NCBI RefSeq assembly: GCF_902362185.1
Contig: NC_044509.1
Coordinates: 11,151,866-11,215,865 of the forward strand
Source of the DNA: Chanos chanos
Taxonomy: Eukaryota; Chordata; Actinopteri; Gonorynchiformes; Chanidae
DNA: 64,000 nt
Reading direction: 5' to 3'
The notes under the pieces are model-generated. The model ran no database searches. It saw nothing but the letters and a program-made list of their open reading frames with translations, and was not told the origin of the DNA. The translations under genes and the position numbers were made by a program. Every line of letters begins with the position of its first letter. Position 1 is the stretch's first letter. Below, piece by piece: positions 44,151 through 54,003 of the stretch.

Positions 44151-44977
44151 CTTGGGGGGGGTTCTCGTCTCTGGAGAAACTTTTCCACTTGTGGTGAACT
44201 GGAAGAAGGATGCAACACCTTTCCTCTCTTTGTCCATTGGACTGGCTTTAACTCCATTGAAATGTGATGCTGTTTATAGACAGGATGTTACAACACAACT
44301 TTAAGAGCCCATAGTGGAAATGACATTGGGTTGACTCAGAGAGAAAGGGATTAATGATTAAAAAATACAGCACATTCAGCCCCCACCCCCGCAAGGCCAA
44401 AGCGTAACTTCCGCATGAACTGTGAGGACCAGACAAAATGCATCGCACCAGAATTCACGTGTGGTGAAAAAGAATGCACGTGTCTCTTATAAAAACAGAC
44501 TTAAACAGACAACAAGACATAAAAGGCATGAGAAGTAACTGATATGTGAATGTGTGTTTAATTTTCACACTAGGGGCTGGATGGCTAAGCCTTCCCTCCA
44601 CTTAACTTTCATTCTCAATGGATTCACTCAAACAGTAATTTCATGTTGCACCATGTATCTAACATTGTGTTGCCTGTTAGGGTTCAAAATATAAAAATAT
44701 ATATAATAAAATATGAACATATAACTTTAAACACCACAGCACTGAAAAGCTGTATGACAGTTTTGGCCAAGTGGCAGTTTTACATTATAAATATTGAATG
44801 CTTGTGTAATTTGTCTCTAAGTGATCGCATTTTATCTGAGGGGAATAATGGGTCGTTAGAACTGGTTACATCAGTGTGTCCAAAGCTCCGCCCACTTAGA
44901 CGACAGGACAAATGAAACGCGGCCTTTAGTCTACGTTTCGGCATCCCTCTGAGCTTCGTTTAAATTGTGTCGCAAAG

Positions 44978-47900
44978 TTAGCACGGAGTTCCATTGAGGT
45001 AGGCGTTCATCCAGATTTCCTGGATGACTAAATCTCGTCGCTCTATCCTCTCCATCAGCTCCGCAGCCTCTGTGGTGTAAGTCAATTCCTCCCAATGATG
45101 CACTTTTCTGGCTACCTCTGACAACAAGGAACTGTCCATCACCGTATCTGAGCCCTCATCCTCACTGTCGTCGTCATCATCGTCGTCATCGTTTTCATCG
45201 TTTTCATCGTTTTCGTTGTTTGATTTGTTTCTCCTGATGGTCCTCCTACTGGTTCGCTTTCTTTCATTGAGACCCCTGCTGCAGGATAGTTTCACGGAGA
45301 CAGCTAGCAGGGTTAGCATCAAACCCATACACACACTGGAGACGAAGAGTAGAGCCGTCATCTCTAGGTTTTCTGAGAAAGGTCAGCGAACAGAAACAGC
45401 ATCATCTGATTAGACTGTGTAACTCCCCGACAGGAACCCGCTGCACTATTTTCAGCTCTAGCGTATTTAACAGAGAAATATTTATTTTTAGGCGACCAGA
45501 GTAAATCCCTAGAGCAGGGGCGTCAAAGTCCAGTCCTGGAGGGCCGGGGTCCTGCTGATTTTTGTTTTCACCTCTTAGTTACCTGTCGATTTTCACCTTG
45601 AAAACAGGTGTGGACACTCTTCAGCCTATCAGAGATTCTATTTAGTCGGTCTAAAAGAAAAACAGCAGGACCACGGCCCTCCGGGACTGGATTTTGACAC
45701 CTGTGCCCTAGAGTATCGATTCCTGGGTTTACCTTTGATGTAGCCGTATGTCATCAGATAGTTGCTCACGACGACTGCATTCTTTTCTGGCGATCTGGCA
45801 CTTATGGGATGGGCAGGAAGCTCTTCTGCACGAATTTAAAGAGAAATGCAAATACCAGTATTATAGGTTCTATGCGTTGACGAAGAAAAGTGGTTTTCGC
45901 AAATTTATTTTTTATTTTGGTCACCTTTTGCGGTACTCTGTCTGGGAGTTGAGGTAGTCCTGAAAACATTTGGATCTGCCTCTTTCAGTAGTGTTTGTGG
46001 AACTATCGACACAAAGAGGGTCAAGTTTACCACTGGTGAATAGATTTTTTTTTTCTTTAACTCAGGCCTGCTAGAAAAAAAAATAGCCGGTTGATGATTT
46101 ACGTTCCGTCACAACGGCTTGGCATTTAAATCAATCACAGGAAGTCTCACAGGAAGCCTAACAAACTCTCTTTCCCCCAGTCATTCTCTATGTTCACTCT
46201 CATATAAATCCCACTGCAAATTGTCTGGTTTTTCCCACAAAACATTCAAACAGAAAATAAAACATACTTCATGTAGTTATACCATGTATTTCATGTATTC
46301 ATGTAGTTATACCATATGTATTTTCTCAACGACATAAAATCAGTTATCAGCATTATTTATAAAAAAAATCCTTAATTTATTATGTTTCAGCTGGATACTC
46401 ATACGTTAAACAAGATTAGCAGGAATGTAAAGTATGTTTAAGAGCATAAACAAATTCCTACCACAGGAGTAGAATACAGTGAGATGTTTTGTAGTTCCTG
46501 GACTACAGGGGTCTCTGAAATGCTGATTATCGACGTTTATAAAGCACCTTTGCCTCCCATAACAGAGTTTTGTCACTATGTCCACAGCTCCATAGTACAA
46601 GCAATCTGTTAAAAAAAAACACACACACACACATACAATGAAATTAATACTTCATTCACAGTGAGGAAAGACAAAATTGTAAGATTATAAAGATCACATT
46701 CCAGAGGGAGGACACGCAGATTCAGTCCTTAAGGGCTGAAGTCTTGCCGCTTTTCAACCGCAGCAACCCATCAGAGGATGATTTCTACCTGCAAACCAGG
46801 TGTATACGGTCCCCAGCCAATCAGAGACGTGCAGTGGTTGGTTAGAAACAAAATCTAGCAGGGTTCATGGGCTCAGGGGCCTAATCGGTGCCCTGGAATG
46901 ATCTTTTAAAGCTTAGAAACCGTAACGATTGCGCAAAGGGAAAGAGTAACGCAATACGAGAGACTGATACGATAATTCGTTTTTAAAAGGACCATACTAA
47001 GACTCAAAAGCCTTTGAGCGATCTTGTGTATATATTTTTTTCTTTTGCCCTGATATCTCATGACCATTGAATGAACTGTTACGAGACGCAGGCCTATCAA
47101 ATTAAAACTACGGTTTACCAAATGGAGAGACCTCCTTCCTCTCAGAGATACAGACGCTGTCCTCCCCCGCTCGTCTTCCATACACGGCAGCATATATAAC
47201 CAGCGCTTTGGGATGCTTACAGTGCAACAAGAGCCGCTCTCCCTCACAACCGACTTTCTCCTTGTGTTCAGCTGAAATGACAAAAAAAGGAAAGAAAAGA
47301 AAACTCGGGTGGTGAAACAGCCGAGTTTTCGGAGAGCGAGATCGGTTAAAGTTAGCAGTGGGACACAGCAAATACTCACTGGGTTTACACTTGTACGTCA
47401 CATGGAGGTGTTTAGGGGTGCCAGGGCAAGGGTCGAGGCCGAACGCGTGATGGTTCACCAGCAGCTGACAATCTCTCCGTCCCTGACACTCTGAGAGCAT
47501 CTTCTGTGTGGTTGATAACACAAGCCTACGTTACAACCAACCAAGACTTCCCTAAGTCACAGTGCCCCTATGTGCATGGATACACAGTTTGGTCAAAGAC
47601 GATGAAAATCAATATGGTGGGTATCTAATATTAATATCTAATATTAATATGTAATGTGTAATATTAACGTAAGTGGTTTACATTTACATTTATTCAGTTT
47701 GCAGGCACTTTTATCTAAAGTGACTTCCAATACAGGCACCACACAAACCAAGCATGTAACCATGAAGGAGCTGTCAGTGGTATAAGTCAATGCCACTGCT
47801 AAATTCAATATTAGATCAGATACAAATGCAAGAATGCTGAAGGGAAATAAGAGAGTGAACTACAAGTGGGTCTGTAGGCCCTGTAATATAAACTATCAAG

Positions 47901-48338
47901 TACCTCCGGCATCAAGTATCTCAAAATAAGTGCTAGCTAGTACCAGCCATAGAAGAAAGGAAGGATACATCATAAAAGTAAGAGCAGACTGAGCAGTATT
48001 AGCGTCAGTGTAGATTTATAGTATTTATACGGGGGTGCCTTGAAATATAAATGTAGTTGTCCTATTGCATAATTGATCTTTGAAACGAGGACTTTTCACT
48101 CAACACTGCAATGAGTCGTGAACCTGGGCACGCACCTGAAACGCGGCAGGTGCTGAGCAGCGATGATAATCCCTCTTGCAGCGGGAGGGTGTCCAGGAGC
48201 CGAAGCGGCCCCGCAATTCTGTTTGCCCATAAAACGCAGACTGGATTGATATGGTAGAATGTCTTGGGCAACGTAACAACAACAGGTCTCCATCGTACGC
48301 ATGGCTCGAATGACTATTGATAATTTTAGATAAATAAC
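44978..48338 (-). CDS. eva1c: Eva-1 homolog C (SUEL-lectin transmembrane receptor), 5' end missing
   Basis: Six coding exons on minus: 48338-48136, 47503-47380, 47271-47119, 46605-46462, 45825-45733 and 45372-44978 (TAA), about 370 codons, phases consistent. Two galactose-binding (SUEL) lectin domains are visible: CPRHSTISIQSAFYGQ to DPCPGTPKHLHVTYKC, then CEGERLLLHCKHPKALVIYA to DPCSPGTTKHLTVFYSC. Then come NYLMTYGYIKENLEMTALLF and one membrane segment (ALLFVSSVCMGLMLTLLAVS). The tail has an Asn/Asp-rich acidic stretch and ends AAELMERIERRDLVIQEIWM. EVA1C binds heparin and acts as a Slit/Robo-linked axon guidance receptor (family knowledge). The first exon, with the signal peptide, was not found. 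The first domain has Tyr (HAYDGD) where I recall Cys in human (ACDGD). Confidence 0.93.
45515..45705. mobile_element. hAT-type MITE with perfect 8-bp target duplication
   Basis: The left end CAGGGGCGTCAAAGTCCAGT and the right end read on the other strand, CACAGGTGTCAAAATCCAGT, form terminal inverted repeats. CCCTAGAG flanks both sides (45507-45514 and 45706-45713). It is 191 bp with no ORF and sits in an eva1c intron. Confidence 0.85.
46705..46885. mobile_element. Decayed relative of the 45.5-kb MITE
   Basis: Blocks TTCAGTCCTTAAGGGCTGAAG and CCAGCCAATCAGAGACG parallel AGTCCTGGAGGGCC and CAGCCTATCAGAG of the element at 45515. The ends are too worn to set exact limits. A further similar inverted pair (TTCCAGTCCTTGGAGGG and CCCTCAGGACTGGA) lies at about 24,150-24,325 in synj1. 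Confidence 0.4.
47675..47880 (+). repeat. Fish SINE/LINE tail-type repeat
   Basis: TTTACATTTATTCAGTTTGC followed by AGGCACTTTTATCTAAAGTGACTT resembles the common fish module ending in CTTTTATCCAAAGCGACTTA (from memory). It lies in an eva1c intron. Confidence 0.6.
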
Positions 48339-49840
48339 CTATGGGGGAAAACGTAGACATGCCGTTATCTACCCTGCTAAATTTACTTTCCAGCAAACCA
48401 TTCAAAATATTTATCTTGTTGAACAGGTATATCGAGGATAAAGAATTAACCAAACAAAATTCTGCAGTTTTACTGCCCTCTTAAACTTGTTATTCATCAT
48501 CATCATCATTATCATCATCATCACCAGCATCATTATTAATACACCAAACTAACTCGAGAAGTCTGCCAATCCGTCCACTTCTTTGGTCCACAGAAGCAGA
48601 ACACCAAGTATCTGAACAAGACATTTGGGTCGATGAGTCCTGAAACACGTCATGTATTCCGCTGAGATCATGCTCGATCATTTAGACTTGGCATCAAAGC
48701 TTCAATACCAAGAAAAAAAAACTGGAGAGTAAAAAGTAAAACACGGCACCCACACCTGCGCGACATAAAATCCTTCAGCAGTAACGGCATTTAGAGCCTC
48801 ATAGCGTACAAATTTCCGTTCGTCTTGTACATCCTTGTGGAACAACCAGCGCTACTGCCCAGTTTTTAGAAGTTTTGAGCAAAGAGTAGCATTAAAAATC
48901 TGCTTTAAAATATTCCTGTTTAAATTTTTGCACACAGACTTCAAAATTCCGGTTACTGGATGTCGAAGTAATGAGACGCGTGTTTCAAGGTAATGCGGGC
49001 GTTTCAAGAAGCTAAAAATAACAAATACGCAACAACTTGAAACTCCCTTAAACTGAAGGCGTTCTGATATTGCTTTAGTCAAAAATTGGATCTCTAGAGC
49101 AAAAGTTAAAGTTACGATATTGTGGTCCGCCAGAAGACTGATTATCATTTAATACGAGGAATAACTTTATCGGAGTTGTGGAGGGGGCGTGGTCGTCTGT
49201 ACAGTCCAAGGAAATACAAAACGTAATAGAATGAAAGAATTTGTTAATATGGACTGTTTTAACAAGCCTGCGTCATGTAGACACTTTGTAGTCTATAATT
49301 AATGTCAACATAACACTTTCAGTGCTGTAATATTACACTCGTTCTGGAGTTGCTTCGTATGCCTGTTTTAACAGGTAAGACAGCAGAAACTTGCCATTGT
49401 TCTTTAGTAGCACGAGCTTTTATGAGACACGTAAAATTCAGATCATTACCGTGTTATGACAGTTTGGCAACTTTGTGACACAGAATCTAATTCGTGTGAC
49501 AGTTAAGTTAAGAGGACTCTTCTTATTCTGCCATCGTGGATCAATTAATTTTCTGTTCGATGTGGACCGTTTACTAGGTCGTAAAAGAAAACCATATTTC
49601 AGAATTGTTTGTCCAGTTTCCTAAATGCACACTGGGTGCAGAGTAAGCGTTTAGATTGTCCATGTCATGTATGTTCGACACATTTAATTTAAAACTGGAT
49701 CTGTGGGACGTAATAGTATAAGTTGCCGGAGTAGTGGTCGTGTTTCAGTTGTAACAGGGCAATCAACTTGCACTTTACTGTTGGTTGCTCTCTGCTGCCC
49801 TCCACTGGATAGAACATAGAAGATCAGAATGAGATTTCAC
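48339..49840. other. eva1c upstream region, first exon not identified
   Basis: The exon before 48338 must end with one base of a split codon. I searched minus-strand donors here by eye and none gave a convincing signal peptide. A short (CAT)n-type run is at 48,495-48,530. A GC-box-like GGGGGCGTGG at about 49,183 may mark the promoter. Confidence 0.35.
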
Positions 49841-49844
49841 TCTA

Positions 49845-49995
49845 CTCACTCACTCATTCATTTCATTCACTCACTCACTATCTATGCCGCTTATCCTGAT
49901 TAGGGACGCGGGGGGTGCTGGAGCCTATCCCAGCGCTCATAGGGCGAAAGGCGGGGAAACACCCTGGACAGGTCGCCAGTCCTTCGCAGGGCAGG
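49845..49995 (+). repeat. Widespread teleost interspersed repeat
   Basis: CACTCATT-type simple sequence leads into TGCCGCTTATCCTGATTAGG, then GGGTGCTGGAGCCTATCCCA and ACCCTGGACAGGTCGCCAGT. I recognise this module from many fish genomes, usually as a LINE- or SINE-related 3' segment. Class uncertain. Confidence 0.65.
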
Positions 49996-50054
49996 TTTCA
50001 CTCTAGGTGAATGTAATTAGTACAATCGTAAAAAACGAGTTGATCCTGTGTGCT

Positions 50055-51475
50055 CATTAGATTAGATTAGATTAGATTAGATTCAACTTTATTGTCATTG
50101 TGCAGAGTACTGGTACAAAGCCAATGAAATGCAGTAGCATCTAACCAGAAGTGCAAAAGCATAGCATTATTTACAGGTAAGTGCAGGTAGTGAGTACTGC
50201 AGTAGTGATATTGTATCTTACATTATATACAGTATTATAGAAAGTGGAGATATAGTATGTACAGCGTTTAAGACGGTGGTGAGCAAATATACAGATATGT
50301 ACATGTATATATATTTAAATGATCTACACAGAGGTGAAGCTGCCAGAGTAGACAGAGGAGTGTATATGTATAGGTTGATAGATATAATAGACAAAATATA
50401 TACAGTAAGTTTATGTACAGTTTTAAATAGGGTAAAAGGAGCAGGAAAACAGTGCATATAGTACAGAGATAGTGCATAAAGTACAGATAGTGCAGTGGAG
50501 TGCAAATGAAGCTAGCGCTGTGGTGTGGAGTTCAGCAGGGTCACAGCCTCATGGAAGAAGCTCTTCCTGAGCCGGCTGGTGCGGGAGCGGAGGCTCTTGT
50601 AGCGCCTGCCAGATGGGAGGAGGGTAAAGAGTCCGTGGTGGGGGTGGGATGCATCCTTGATGATGCTTTTCGCCCGACCCAGGCAGCGTTTGGTGTAAAT
50701 GTTCTCAATGGTGGGCAGCTGGGTGCCGGTGATCCGTTGGGCAGTTTTCACCACCCGCTGGAGTGCTTTACGGTCTGCTGCGGAGCAGTTGCCATACCAC
50801 ACTGAGATGCAGTTGGTGAGTATGCTCTCAATGGTACAGCGGTAAAAGCCCACCAGTATCTTGGAGCACAGATGAGCTTTCTTAAGGCTCCACAGGAAGT
50901 AAAGCCGCTGTTGTGCCTTTTTGATGAGGATGGAGGAGTTCAGGGACCAGGTGAGATTGTCAGAGATGTGGACGCCCAGGAGTTTGAAGCTAGGTACACG
51001 CTCCACTACAGCTCCGTTGATGTAGATGGGGGCGTGTGCTTTGCTCCTAGCACGCCTGAAGTCCACAATGATCTCCTTGGTCTTCTGAGTGTTAAGGGCC
51101 AGGTTGTTGTCTGCGCACCGCCAGATGCTCGACCTCGTCTCTGTAGGCCATCTCGTCGTCCTCTCTGATCAGGCCTACCACCGTGGTGTTGTCTGCAAAC
51201 TTGATTATGGTGTTGGAACCATGAACAGGGACGCAGTCGTAGGTGAAGAGGGAGTACAGGAGAGGGCTCAGCACACAGCCTTGTGGCACGCCGGTGCTCA
51301 GAGTGAGAGTGGAAGAGGTGAGGTAGTCTAACTTAACAGACTGGGGTCTGTTAGTCAGAAAGTCCAGAGTCCAGTTGCGCAGGGATGTGCTAATACCAAG
51401 CTGGCTAAGCTTAGAGATCAGCTTGGAGACGCAACTGATAGACACAACTGTAACGGTGTAAGCGTAGATCATTAT
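50055..51475 (-). mobile_element. Truncated LINE (L2/CR1 group)
   Basis: The minus strand encodes the end of a reverse transcriptase, about 51,472-51,092 with [14 protein letters not shown] and FADNTTVVG (the usual FADD has become FADN). The C-terminal region follows at 51,066-50,512 in another frame, so at least one frameshift separates them. KLLGVHISDNLTWS and KRCLGRAKSIIKDASHPHHG are typical of fish L2-like elements. The 3' end is a (TCTAA)n tail, seen as ATTAG repeats at about 50,058-50,083 on plus. The 5' end is missing, so the copy is dead. Confidence 0.85.
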
Positions 51476-51479
51476 CAGT

Positions 51480-52880
51480 GAAAGTTGAATGAACTTGTTT
51501 TTAGCACTGGTAATGAAAACTATGAAAGGGAACTGATGTAGTTCTGATTTCCTGTGTTGGAGCGTTTAAAATGTTAAATCTTTTGTCAAGTTTTTTTTTT
51601 CTAACACACAATCCACAAGGTCAAATATTCAAACATTCACATTACACAAATTAACAGCAGTGTTCAGAGTTTAAAATGTGAACAGATAATACATTGCCTC
51701 TAACAGGAATTGTTATGTGCACATATGTTGGACTGATTGGTTTGTTTGTTTGTTGGTTGACTAAATGATTTGTTCATTGCTTAATTAATTATTTTGGAGT
51801 TCATGGTATTCTCACAGTTTCCATTTTACAGCTAAATGTAGTTTCCCTGTCTGGTATATTTGCTTCAACATAATAGTGATTCAATTTTCAATTGCCCCAC
51901 CGAAAACTTGGTGGTTTGAAGAGAATAGCATATGAACACAAACCAGCAAATGAGACAGAGAGAGAAAAATACAGAGAAAATGTATAGCATCTCTCACAGT
52001 CTCATAAAACAGTTGACAACAAGGTTCAGTTCAATTATTCTTGGTATTAGAGGTACCCAGAAAGCACCTAAAATAGAGATGCCAAAATTGTGACTTGGTT
52101 GTTTGTTTGTTAGTTTGTTTGTTTGTGTGAAAAAAAACGTATACTTTTAAGTTATGTATGTTTCTGTTGATTCAAATTCATTATTAATATTGAAAAAAAA
52201 ATGTAATTCCACATGTTGGGAAAAGTAACAGTGTGTGGGTGTAGTGTCATTTACATAGACTTTTCATCTCTTTTATGCAGTCTTTGGCAGTAATGGTGTT
52301 GAGGTCTGATATTCATGGGAAAGACAATCCAACTACAATCTTCTCCTGCATCCTTTATTGAGTTAGTGAAATGCCAAACAGATAAAGGCCCTGTGTTAAT
52401 GTTTATGTCTGTTTCATTTCTCCGGATGGATTTCTGTCTGCGTGGGAAGGCAGACAACTTTCGCCTTGACCTTTTAAGGCAATGGGTCGTATTTTTCCAC
52501 ACTCGTCTCAGACGAAATGGGACAGGGGTATTTTAATGGAAATTACACATGAGATTGCACGTCCACCGTTCTCCTTCATACGGTTCCACAATGTGGAGCT
52601 GTTTTTTTTTTATGTAAGCAGCGGGTTTAAGTTGTAAAGACACAGTCTTAATATTGTAAGCAACTACTTCTCCTTTATTTTTAATTCAGTTTACAGTTAG
52701 ATTTTTATGAATCATTTAGATGACAAAAGAAAAACTTTATAAAACAAACCAAAACATTTGACAAACTGCTCTTTCCCCGGTGTTAAGGTTACAGCGGTCT
52801 CCAACATGACACAAATAACATTATTGTCTAAAACTGTGGTATTCAATCTCGTGCAGAATTAAATACACACCTTTGATTAA
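51480..52880. other. Intergenic, no gene recognised
   Basis: A/T-rich. I looked for MRAP on both strands, since it lies between EVA1C and MIS18A in human, and saw no matching membrane segment or N terminus. Confidence 0.4.
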
Positions 52881-52881
52881 A

Positions 52882-53253
52882 ATGGGACAATCTTTAGTAA
52901 GTTACTCAAAGTGTAGTAAAATCAGCGCAAATGGGGATGAAACAAACAACACATATCACAGTATTCTTTACTGCTGTAAGTCAGCACATGTTAGCGTGTT
53001 TTGTACACTATATAATCTTTTTACAGCAGTTCTGCAATTCTTGTTACATCAGTTTTTCTTTCAAGGAGAAAGTGATTGGGGCGAATCAGAAAAGTTGCAA
53101 GAGGTTTGCTCCTCCACAGCTGCAGAGGAAAAGGGGACTGTTACTCCCGCTGCTGGCCACCGGAATAAAGGACCCTCTATTCGTGAATGGCTGGTCGTTA
53201 AATTTCATGAACATGAAGTTGAAATTGAATTGAAGTTGAAAGGAGGAATATGA
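52882..53253 (+). CDS. Unassigned 123-codon ORF with a downstream polyadenylation signal
   Basis: The ATG at 52882 begins MGQSLVSYSKCSKISANGDE and the ORF runs to TGA at 53251-53253. An AATAAA lies about 110 nt later (about 53,362). The Met-Gly start would permit N-myristoylation if the protein is real. The middle is hydrophobic (FTAVLQFLLHQFFF), and the tail is rich in Glu, Lys and His. Donor (TGCT|GTAAGT at 52,974-52,975) and acceptor (TTTTTACAG at about 53,027) motifs inside it would also keep the frame open if spliced. I recognise no family. It may be chance or part of a repeat. Confidence 0.25.
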   Translation: MGQSLVSYSKCSKISANGDETNNTYHSILYCCKSAHVSVFCTLYNLFTAVLQFLLHQFFFQGESDWGESEKLQEVCSSTAAEEKGTVTPAAGHRNKGPSIREWLVVKFHEHEVEIELKLKGGI

Positions 53254-54003
53254 GAATGAAGATACTATAAGTGGGGCAGGACATGAAGATGAATGAGATA
53301 GAGATGCAAGAGTGTTTCGGTTATCAGTGCCAGCATCAGAGAACAATAGTTCAATCTGTAAAATAAATATTGTCCCATGAATTCATGTTGTATGCCTCAT
53401 GACTCATTCCGTAATATCAAAACCAATTTATAGACTCTGTGAATATTTTTACATACTGTTATGCTGACACCCCATAAAGCCCCAGTTTCAAAGTGAAAGG
53501 TGCAACGGGCCAAAAAACCTTAAAGTTACAAGCAGTTGGAGAGAAGGTGGTGCAGGTTTTCCTTTTTGGGTCAAACATGATATCTCGTGTCCCAAAAGTC
53601 AAATAGTTTTTGCTATCATTTATTTTACGCGTTTGAAAACTATCCTGAACACTAACGTGAGGAGCCTGAACGACTCCTCCAAAACTGCTGAATCTGCTTG
53701 TGCAGGGTCAGGCGAAGTATCATTTTAAAGTAGGGCCTAAGTGATTCGTTCAAGTTATATAGAGAGTTATATAGAAACCATAACACATCCTGGTGACATT
53801 TAAGTAAAAGGTGCGACAGTGAGGGAATGACTGCTGCGATTAAAGTACCGTGCAACTCTAGGGGCTGACGATGGGTGGCGGTAGTCTATATATCTTTGAA
53901 TCGTGCCACAGTTACATGTTCCCTATCGCTAAGAAGAAGATAAAAGAAAGTTTGAACGTATGGCGCATATCCGCCGAGCAGTTATGCGCGCCTAAATACA
54001 AAA

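Noticed and set aside
50500-51331. Plus-strand ORFs antisense to the LINE
   Set aside because: Shadows of the LINE reverse transcriptase reading frame on minus.
51480-54000. Search for MRAP between eva1c and mis18a
   Set aside because: No ORF on either strand has the MRAP N-terminal motif or its membrane segment.
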